Shown in pieces: positions 55,688 to 64,000 of a stretch of DNA of 64,000 bases (positions are counted from its first letter, which is position 1; every line of letters starts with the position of its first letter). Under the pieces are notes generated by a model. That model ran no database searches. It was not told the origin of the DNA and saw only the letters and a list, made by a program, of their open reading frames with translations. Origin of the DNA: Candidatus Tityobacter terrigena (GTDB taxonomy: Bacteria; Vulcanimicrobiota; Vulcanimicrobiia; Vulcanimicrobiales; Vulcanimicrobiaceae); the NCBI GenBank assembly GCA_003156715.1, contig PMHO01000057.1:62633-126632 (forward strand), written 5' to 3'. Both the position numbers and the translations under genes were made by a program.

Positions 55688-55861
55688 GCGCCATCCCCAG
55701 TTGGAATATCCCGCGCTTGCCGGTAAACGATTCGATATTCAATCCGGCACAACATGTTTCGCCGATCGTTTGCGCTTCAAGCCCGGAGCGCGAGCAGGGC
55801 CGCCCGTATCCGGCGGGAAGACAGCCGCTAGGGCGAACTTCTTGTCGTCGGGAGTTGATTT

Positions 55862-56467
55862 ATGCGTATCGCTTCTTCACTTGCACCGGCTTTGATGTGC
55901 GCCTTTGCGCTGAGCGGTGCGGGGGTGCCGGCTCGAAGTGCCGCGACCGATCGCCCGGCGGTTGACGGCGCCGCCGCCGGCGCGTATTGCGTGCAGACGC
56001 ACGGGATCGTCGAGCGCCGGGTGCCGGTGTACGGATCGAACAGCTCGCAGTTCTTACGCCTCTCGGGTTCGGACGATTTTTGCCAGTATACGAGCAAGAA
56101 GGACGGTTCGCGCATCCACATCTTGTTGAGCTCGCTTTACACGACCGAGCCGACGCTTGCGGTGATCGCCTATTTTGCCAAGGTTCCGCTGGGTTCGGGC
56201 TGCAACGGAAATCCGGCGTCGTGTTACTGTACGCTGCTCGGCGGTTCCGATCTTTTCGGCGGGATCAATGCGGCTGGAGGCGGCTGGTATCTTAAGGGTG
56301 CAATCGATGAAACCCTCGAGGCATGCATCTTCCCGGACCTTTCATCCATCGATTCGTGGGGGCTCGCGTATCATAGCGCCGGCATCATCCGGGGAACGAA
56401 CCTCGAAAAGGTCGTCAGATATATGCCTCCGCCGAGCGAAGTACGCGTTCCGAGTAAGAGCCGGTAA
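55862..56467 (+). CDS. Secreted protein of unknown function with many cysteines
   Basis: A 201-residue protein with a signal peptide (hydrophobic run to about ARSAA). The mature part has six or more cysteines (YCVQTHG, DFCQYTS, SGCNG, SCYCTLLGG, EACIF), which suggests a disulfide-rich fold outside the cytoplasm. No family was recognised. It is convergent with the second rsgA, five bases away. Confidence 0.7.
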   Translation: MRIASSLAPALMCAFALSGAGVPARSAATDRPAVDGAAAGAYCVQTHGIVERRVPVYGSNSSQFLRLSGSDDFCQYTSKKDGSRIHILLSSLYTTEPTLAVIAYFAKVPLGSGCNGNPASCYCTLLGGSDLFGGINAAGGGWYLKGAIDETLEACIFPDLSSIDSWGLAYHSAGIIRGTNLEKVVRYMPPPSEVRVPSKSR

Positions 56468-56472
56468 ACTCC

Positions 56473-57531
56473 TTAGCGGCGTTTGAACTTCATGCGCTCC
56501 TCTGCCGCGCGCGTGAGTTTCTTCCAGCGCTGCTTCTCGGCATTTCTCACTTGAACGTCGCTTTTGCGCTCGACGAAGGCGGCCTCGCGCTGCAGCTTGC
56601 AGTAGTTGCGCCAGCGCGCTTCGTCGAGCGTCACGCCGATCGCGGGCCGAACGGCGCAGCCGGGCTCCGAGTTGTGCCCGCAATCCGAGAAACGGCAACG
56701 TCGGGCGAGGTCCACGACGTCGGCAAACGTTTCGTCCAGGGCCTCTTCGTCGGCCAAGAGCTGCAGCTCGCGCAAGCCCGGCGTGTCGATCAGGAGCGCG
56801 CCCGAAGCCAGCTTTAGCAACGAGCGAGCCGTGGTCGTGTGCTTGCCGCGGTCGTCGCCGGCGCGAATTGCGCCCGTCGACCAAACAGCGCTGCCGGCCA
56901 GCACGTTGGCAAGCGTCGATTTTCCGACGCCGGACGATCCGAGCAGCGCAATCGTGCTTCCTGCAGTGAGGTACGCGCCGAGTGAGCCGGTGTCGTCGTA
57001 GGCGGCCGAGGTGACGTGGACCGGCACGCTCCGTTCCAGTGCCTTCAATTCGGCCAAACGTTCCGGCAAGGCCCTGCAAAGGTCGGCTTTGTTGAGGACG
57101 ATCACCGGCCGAGCATCGCTTGCGAGTGCCAGCGCCACGTAGCGTTCGATGCGGCGAAGGTTAAACTCGCCGTTGAGCGCGCTCACCAAGAACAACGTAT
57201 CGACGTTGGCCGCTAAGACTTGCTCGTCGTTCGCCGAGCCGGCCGCTCGGCGCACGATACACGACCGGCGCGGGAGCACACCGTGGATGGTGGCGCGCTC
57301 GGCATCGCGTGAGGTGAAGGCGACCCAGTCGCCGACTGCCGGGAAATCGCGCCGGCAACTGGCGGCAAAGCGAAGCTTGCCGTCGATTTCGGCGAGGCAC
57401 TCGCCCCGTTCGGATAACAGCCGGTAAGCACTGCGGTACTCTGCGCTGACGCGGCCCGGATATGACTGCGGATACAGCCGTTGGAGGTGTTCCGCGAACG
57501 CCGCGGACCACCCGAACTCCGTCAAATTCAA
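56473..57531 (-). CDS. rsgA: Ribosome small-subunit GTPase RsgA-like (second copy)
   Basis: A 352-residue circularly permuted GTPase. G4 reads VLNKADLC, the P-loop GSSGVGKSTLAN, and G3 DTPGLREL. The C-terminal zinc motif is CRFSDCGHNSEPGC. A basic tail with ERKSDVQVRNAEKQRWKKL, ending in KFKRR, extends beyond the usual length and is typical of the long branch of this family. It differs strongly from the copy at 10260. The start is ATG. Whether both act on the 30S subunit or this one has another target is unknown. Confidence 0.9.
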   Translation of the reverse strand: MNLTEFGWSAAFAEHLQRLYPQSYPGRVSAEYRSAYRLLSERGECLAEIDGKLRFAASCRRDFPAVGDWVAFTSRDAERATIHGVLPRRSCIVRRAAGSANDEQVLAANVDTLFLVSALNGEFNLRRIERYVALALASDARPVIVLNKADLCRALPERLAELKALERSVPVHVTSAAYDDTGSLGAYLTAGSTIALLGSSGVGKSTLANVLAGSAVWSTGAIRAGDDRGKHTTTARSLLKLASGALLIDTPGLRELQLLADEEALDETFADVVDLARRCRFSDCGHNSEPGCAVRPAIGVTLDEARWRNYCKLQREAAFVERKSDVQVRNAEKQRWKKLTRAAEERMKFKRR

Positions 57532-57628
57532 GGTTTCTACTCCCTACGATCTGCAAGCAAAAGACAAGCGCAGACGGAGGAAGCAGCCGGCGCAGATTGC
57601 GCCGCCGATGAGGGTCGGGCTTTCCCGG

Positions 57629-57811
57629 TTAGGTCTTAGAGACGGAAAAGCCTCGAGGGCCGGCGAGCTTTGAGCGCAAGCGCTTCACGTCGTCCGCGTG
57701 GCGCGGCGATAACGGCATCCATAGGACGGCCCCCCTCTCTGGGTCGATGACCCACTTGAACCGCGATTCGCTCGCTGCGCATAGGGCCCCTACGACCGCA
57801 GCACTTTTCAC
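57629..57811 (-). CDS. Possible small protein
   Basis: A 60-codon frame starting GTG, with WVIDPERGAVLWMPLSPRHADDVKRL in the middle. The amino-acid pattern looks protein-like, but there is no clear ribosome-binding site, domain or homology that I recognise. The surrounding 318 bases between rsgA and the RuBisCO-like gene hold nothing else convincing. Confidence 0.35.
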   Translation of the reverse strand: MKSAAVVGALCAASESRFKWVIDPERGAVLWMPLSPRHADDVKRLRSKLAGPRGFSVSKT

Positions 57812-57849
57812 CTGCGCCGACCCTTGCGATGCCTTCGCGAGTCACTGCT

Positions 57850-58998
57850 TTACGGCACCTGCGCCAGCAGGTCGAGAAAGCCCGGCCCGCTCGCCGGAGC
57901 GGAAAACTCGTGTTCGTGCACGGCCTGGACGAATTCACGAGTCCGTTCGAGCAGGCGGTCGCGCGCGATCAAGAGGTTGCCGCCGATCAAAAGCATGGTG
58001 TCGGGGCCGTAGAAATCGAGCAATTCCGGGACTCGCTCCAGCAGCATTCCGCCTGCCGGCACGGGGCAGACGGCGCGCACGTGTTTCCACGGCGCGCGCA
58101 ACGCCTGCGCGAGCGCCGCGCATACCTGGGGAGCGTACGAAAAGCGGCCGCCGTAGTTGACGAAGATCACGGCGTCGGCGCCGAAGAGGCGGAAGAGGCG
58201 CCCGAAGAGCAGCGGCGCGGCAATTCGCGCCGAACCCGCAAACGAAGGATGTGCCAGGTAGACGAACTCTGGAAACTCGTCGACCAGGTCGCAGAACGCC
58301 GGCAGGCCGACGACCATCGGAGCAACCAGAACCGCGCGTACGCCAGCTTCGCGTGCGATGCGTGCGTGTTCGCGCAAGACGCGCGGCGTACCGATGAGAT
58401 TCGGCGCGTACAGCACGTTCTTTCCCGTAATCGAGCGGGCTTCGGCAACGGCGGCTTGACATACCGGCACCCGTTCGGCGAAGGGCGAATACGCCTGGTC
58501 GGCGATGCCGTGATCGTCCTTGACGATGTCGACGCCGGCCAGCGCGAACGTGCTGCAGATGCGAACGAGCTCTGATACGGGCAGCCCTTGTGGCTTGATC
58601 GCCGTGCTCGTCAGCGGCCGGGCCGGCGCTAGCAGTAAGGAGCGAATTCCAGCCATACCGTGCCGCGGCCCGGGGAACGTCTCGAGGACCTGCGCCGGCA
58701 GGTCCAGATCGACGAGTTGAACGTCTTCCCACAACGAACAGTTGCCAAAGACCATGTTGATAAACTGAGCCGGGTTCGCCCCGATCGTTTCCGCGGCGAT
58801 GTGCACTTCGACGAGGAAACGTCGTTCGGCAACCTGCGCGATCGAACCGACGCGCGCGACGATTTCGTCAAGAATGCGGCGATCGCCGACGGCTTCGAGC
58901 GGGCATTCGATGCTTTGCTCGAGCGCGAGCGCTTGCGCGCGTTCGCCGATGCGCTCGGGTTCGGATTCGATCGCATACGTGGCCGTCAGCCAGGACAT
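57850..58998 (-). CDS. RuBisCO-like protein (form IV)
   Basis: A 382-residue member of the RuBisCO superfamily. The barrel motifs are recognisable: AIKPQGL in place of KPKLGL, IVKDDHG in place of TKDDE, HPSFAG, then PAGGML in place of SGGIH, and LLIGGN. K135, K160 and D162 match RuBisCO K175, K201 and D203. Q137 and H163 replace K177 and E204, and the R295 and K334 positions are not kept, so carboxylation of ribulose bisphosphate is unlikely. Form IV proteins act as isomerases, decarboxylases or transcarboxylases. It lacks a strong N-terminal domain match. A small gene lies upstream on the same strand. Confidence 0.88.
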   Translation of the reverse strand: MSWLTATYAIESEPERIGERAQALALEQSIECPLEAVGDRRILDEIVARVGSIAQVAERRFLVEVHIAAETIGANPAQFINMVFGNCSLWEDVQLVDLDLPAQVLETFPGPRHGMAGIRSLLLAPARPLTSTAIKPQGLPVSELVRICSTFALAGVDIVKDDHGIADQAYSPFAERVPVCQAAVAEARSITGKNVLYAPNLIGTPRVLREHARIAREAGVRAVLVAPMVVGLPAFCDLVDEFPEFVYLAHPSFAGSARIAAPLLFGRLFRLFGADAVIFVNYGGRFSYAPQVCAALAQALRAPWKHVRAVCPVPAGGMLLERVPELLDFYGPDTMLLIGGNLLIARDRLLERTREFVQAVHEHEFSAPASGPGFLDLLAQVP

Positions 58999-59061
58999 AC
59001 CGCGCCCTTCCAGGCAGCGCAGCCCTTATCCCCGGCCCGCGAGCGAGCCGCGTTCGCTACG

Positions 59062-59343
59062 CTAGGGCGCCATGTGCAAGAGCGCGCGTTTCAAGCTTTC
59101 GCGCAGCGACGCGAGCGCCGGATCGAGATGGGTTTCGCGCTCGGATTGCAGCTCGAGCGCCGTGAGGATGCCCATCATTTGAAGCCGCGTCAACTCGACC
59201 GACGCCGTTTGACCCAGGCGCCGGGTCAGTCGCGCGAGCTTGAGCGCCGCATATGCGCTTCCGCCGGCCGCCAGCGAAGATTCGACCGGCTTTGAGTCGG
59301 GTCGATCGAGAGCATCGGGGGAACGCACGGTCGGGCCTATCAT
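59062..59343 (-). CDS. Small helical protein of unknown function
   Basis: A 93-residue protein, alanine/leucine-rich and probably helical (YAALKLARLTRRLGQ, LASLRESLKRALLHM). The ATG has AGAGG about nine bases upstream. It precedes the RuBisCO-like gene by 63 bases and could be co-transcribed with it. No family recognised. Confidence 0.5.
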   Translation of the reverse strand: MIGPTVRSPDALDRPDSKPVESSLAAGGSAYAALKLARLTRRLGQTASVELTRLQMMGILTALELQSERETHLDPALASLRESLKRALLHMAP

Positions 59344-59463
59344 CGCAAGGACCTCTCTCGACGGCTCAGGCGTCGGTTTGGGGAGCTACCCGATGGCGAT
59401 GCGCCCTCGAGCTCTGTCGCTTGATCCGTGGAAAAGGCTGCACGAGCGAACACCGCTAGTATA

Positions 59464-61873
<2,410 letters not shown>

Positions 61874-61889
61874 CGCTCGGAGGAACCAC

Positions 61890-62315
61890 ATGCGCCTGAC
61901 TCAAGGAACGTTTTCGTACCTACCGGATCTTACCGACGAGCAAATTGCCGCGCAGGTGCAGTACGCGCTCGATCGGGATTGGCCGATCTCGCTCGAATAC
62001 ACCGACGACCCGCATCCCCGCAATTCCTACTGGGAGATGCACGCGCTGCCGATGTTCGACGTCCGCGACGCGGCCGCAATCATGGACGAGGTCCGAGCGG
62101 CCCGGACCGCGCACGGCGACTCGTACATTCAACTCAACGCGTACGATGCTCGCCTCGGTCGACAAACGACGGCCCTGTCGTTCATCGTCCAGCGGCCGGC
62201 CCGCGAGCCCGGCTTCCGCGTCGAGCGCACGGCCGATAAGGACCGTCAGATCAAGTATCGCCTACATCCGTACTCAGCGGACAAGCCGCAGGGCGAGCGC
62301 TACGGTTCGAAATAG
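61890..62315 (+). CDS. cbbS: RuBisCO small subunit, red-type
   Basis: A 141-residue small subunit. It starts [19 protein letters not shown] and has [14 protein letters not shown] and YIQLNAYD, then a C-terminal extension ([22 protein letters not shown]) that is diagnostic of red-type enzymes, where it forms a beta-barrel at the holoenzyme centre. GGAGG lies upstream of the ATG. It is co-transcribed with cbbL. No cbbX activase gene follows. Confidence 0.97.
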   Translation: MRLTQGTFSYLPDLTDEQIAAQVQYALDRDWPISLEYTDDPHPRNSYWEMHALPMFDVRDAAAIMDEVRAARTAHGDSYIQLNAYDARLGRQTTALSFIVQRPAREPGFRVERTADKDRQIKYRLHPYSADKPQGERYGSK

Positions 62316-62318
62316 ATC

Positions 62319-63290
62319 GTGCGCGCTCTGCGCTTTGACGCGTTTGGCAGCCCTTCGGTTCTGCGGTTGGCCGAAGTCGCCGATCCGGTAGCGGGCGAGG
62401 GATTCAGCGTCGTCCGCGTGACGGCAGCTTCAATCAATCCGAGCGACGTTAAGAATGTCGCGGGAGCCATGGAAGGAACCATTCTCCCCAGGACTCCGGG
62501 CCGCGACTTTGCCGGCGTCGTCGAGTCTGGACCGGCCGACTGGATCGGGCGGGAGGTCTTCGGGACGGGCGGGGATCTCGGCTTCACGACGGACGGCAGT
62601 CACGCCGAGGCGCTTCTTCTTCCGGTGGCCGCTCTGACGGTGAAGCCAGCTCGTTTGAGTCCCGCGGAGGCGGCAAGCCTCGGGGTCACTTCGGTGGTAG
62701 CCTGGTTGGGACTGATCGAGTACGCTGCGCTGCGGCCGGGTGAAACCGTTGCCATCATCGGCGCAGGAGGGGGCGTCGGCACGGCGGTCGCTCAAATCGC
62801 GCGATGGCGTGGGGCGTCCCTGATCGTCGGCGTCGACGTGCAAGCGCCGCCGCCGGGTTCGCCCTCCGCGCGCTCGATCGACCGCTTCGTGCCGGCCGAC
62901 GAACACCTAACCGACGCCGTGCGCGAAGCCACCGGCGGCTCCGGCGCGACCGTCGTCTTCGACGCGGTCGGCGGGATTACGTTCGAAGCGGCGCTCAAGA
63001 GTCTCGCCCATCGGGGACGCCTCGTCGAGATCAGTGCGACCGGGCGCCCGCGGGTCGAATTCGACCTGCGCGATTTCTATCACAACGAAAGCCGGATCAT
63101 CGGCGCCGACAGCCGTAAACTGGACGCGAGCGCGAGCGCGCAGCGGCTTGCTGCGATGCTGCCGGCGTTCGAGTCGGGAGCTATCGCGGCGCCGCCCATC
63201 GACCAAGTCGTGGCGCTCGATCGCGCGGTCGAAGCCTACGAACGCGTTGCCGCCGGCGCGCGCGGGCGCTTCGTGCTCGCTCCTAACTAA
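62319..63290 (+). CDS. Quinone oxidoreductase-like MDR protein
   Basis: A 323-residue medium-chain reductase. It has the GroES-like N-terminal domain (AASINPSDVKN, TPGRDFAGVVESG), the nucleotide loop VAIIGAGGGVGTAVAQIA, and ATVVFDAVGGITFEAALK. No zinc ligands are seen. The GTG start lies four bases after the cbbS stop, so it may be read through from the RuBisCO operon. There is no obvious link to carbon fixation, and substrate is unknown. Confidence 0.88.
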   Translation: MRALRFDAFGSPSVLRLAEVADPVAGEGFSVVRVTAASINPSDVKNVAGAMEGTILPRTPGRDFAGVVESGPADWIGREVFGTGGDLGFTTDGSHAEALLLPVAALTVKPARLSPAEAASLGVTSVVAWLGLIEYAALRPGETVAIIGAGGGVGTAVAQIARWRGASLIVGVDVQAPPPGSPSARSIDRFVPADEHLTDAVREATGGSGATVVFDAVGGITFEAALKSLAHRGRLVEISATGRPRVEFDLRDFYHNESRIIGADSRKLDASASAQRLAAMLPAFESGAIAAPPIDQVVALDRAVEAYERVAAGARGRFVLAPN

Positions 63291-63299
63291 GCTCTGCTC

Positions 63300-63668
63300 C
63301 TAATCAGGTTCCGCCAAGCGGAGGCGGTTACCGAACGGATCTGTTAGTCGCATCTCGGTCGTGTTCCAGGGCGTCTTCTGCAGCCCAGGCCGCAGATAGC
63401 CGTAGCTCTTCGCCATCAACTCGCGGTGCAGGTCCGTGAGCCCGCTCATTTGGATGTAGACGTGGGCGCCCGGACTCCCGTCTCCGTGGTGCTCGCTCAG
63501 ATGTAGCGTTAGCTCTCCACGTGAGACCTGCATATAGAGCGGAAGCCCTTCCTCGAAGCGATGTTCCCAGTCGATCTCAAACCCCAGGTAGTCGAGGTAA
63601 AACTCACGGGCCTTCTGCACATCGAAGATGCGCATGACAGGCAGTACACGTCGAAACTCGATCGGCAT
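63300..63668 (-). CDS. Glyoxalase / bleomycin-resistance-fold protein
   Basis: A 122-residue vicinal-oxygen-chelate protein. Starting MPIEFRRVLPVMRIFDVQKAREFYLDYLGFEIDWEH, it continues with LTLHLSEHHGDGSPGAHVYI and the metal-type ending TEMRLTDPFGNRLRLAEPD. The pattern matches the small bleomycin-resistance-like branch, in which the domain dimerises to bind a ligand. The actual substrate is unknown. It is convergent with the reductase at 62319. Confidence 0.85.
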   Translation of the reverse strand: MPIEFRRVLPVMRIFDVQKAREFYLDYLGFEIDWEHRFEEGLPLYMQVSRGELTLHLSEHHGDGSPGAHVYIQMSGLTDLHRELMAKSYGYLRPGLQKTPWNTTEMRLTDPFGNRLRLAEPD

Positions 63669-63686
63669 CAGACGTCGTTTCTGCGC

Positions 63687-64000
63687 TCAGCCGTGCAAGC
63701 GAAGTTCGCGAACCCGCAGCGGCAGGAGCACGGCTAGCGCCAGAATCGCGGCGGCGATGTTGAACGCGCCCGCAACGACCAGCGCCGCCGTCCAACTTCC
63801 GGTCGACGCGGTCAACACGCTTGCCAGCGGAACGACGAGCGAAGCGGTACCTTTCGCCGTATACAGCATCCCGTAGTTCGTGGTCGCGTACTTCTGCCCG
63901 AACTGATCGCGCGTGGTCGCTGGAAAGATGCTGTAGATCTCGCCCCAGGCAAAGAAGACCAAACCCGACAAGACGACGAAGGCGGCCGGCGACGTTCCGA
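63687..64000 (-). CDS. OFA-type MFS transporter, cut by window edge
   Basis: The C-terminal 104 or so residues of a major-facilitator protein; the N-terminus is beyond the window. The segment WGEIYSIFPATTRDQFGQKYATTNYGMLY followed by TAKGTASLVVPL is characteristic of the oxalate/formate antiporter (OFA) group. Two to three membrane helices are visible, and the protein ends in a basic cytosolic tail (RVRELRLHG). The substrate may be a small carboxylate. Confidence 0.85.
   Translation of the reverse strand, partial: GTSPAAFVVLSGLVFFAWGEIYSIFPATTRDQFGQKYATTNYGMLYTAKGTASLVVPLASVLTASTGSWTAALVVAGAFNIAAAILALAVLLPLRVRELRLHG

Overview
The window is high-GC bacterial DNA, densely coded on both strands. 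Many genes start with GTG or TTG, and stop/start overlaps of the ATGA, GTGA or TTGA type are common. Several traits together suggest an aerobic soil or rock bacterium outside Proteobacteria and Actinobacteria: a CdaA-type diadenylate cyclase with a c-di-AMP riboswitch, a split B12-dependent ribonucleotide reductase, a succinate dehydrogenase with an HdrB-like third subunit, red-type form I RuBisCO and class I PHA synthase. My best guess is Candidatus Eremiobacterota (WPS-2) or a relative. This comes from gene content alone and was not tested.

Layout. 0-5.3 kb: end of a membrane protein, an MDR oxidoreductase, glycolate oxidase GlcD/GlcF, a STAS antagonist with an NTF2-like protein, and tRNA-Gln. 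5.5-10.2 kb: a c-di-AMP block on the minus strand (unknown gene, cdaA, cdaR/ybbR, glmM), followed by a c-di-AMP riboswitch in front of a LysM-NlpC/P60 wall hydrolase. 10.2-21 kb: rsgA, rpsT, phaC, priA, aroB-aroK-aroC, deoC and an aldehyde dehydrogenase. 21-29.8 kb: two tandem EgtB-like sulfoxide synthases, oligopeptidase B, isocitrate dehydrogenase, a cobalamin-binding-type protein, a secreted protein of unknown function and a histidine phosphatase. 29.9-33.4 kb: sdhA-sdhB-sdhE. 33.6-38.8 kb: a tandemly duplicated pair of secreted phosphoesterase and NHL-repeat lipoprotein genes. 38.8-46.9 kb: a ferritin-like protein, hydantoinase hyuA/hyuB, an ATP-grasp and flavin monooxygenase pair, and an aldehyde dehydrogenase that lacks its catalytic domain. 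47-49.7 kb: tRNA-Ser, two duplicated small secreted proteins, aroE and yqeG. 49.8-54.3 kb: nrdJ with an HNH intein and a separate TSCPD/zinc-ribbon subunit, preceded by two candidate NrdR boxes. 54.3-57.5 kb: accessory genes of unknown function and a second rsgA. 57.8-62.3 kb: carbon fixation, with a form IV RuBisCO-like protein, LysR regulator cbbR, cbbL and cbbS. 62.3-64 kb: an MDR reductase, a glyoxalase-fold protein and an OFA-type MFS transporter cut by the window edge.

How the genes fit together. RuBisCO makes 2-phosphoglycolate when it reacts with oxygen, and GlcD/GlcF could oxidise the glycolate formed from it. PHA synthase would store surplus reduced carbon. CdaA makes c-di-AMP, and the riboswitch next door would read it to set wall-hydrolase expression, with GlmM feeding wall precursor synthesis. 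Four of the shikimate-pathway genes are present in two groups. A B12-dependent reductase and a cobalamin-binding-type protein suggest dependence on cobalamin. All of this is inferred from sequence and gene order.
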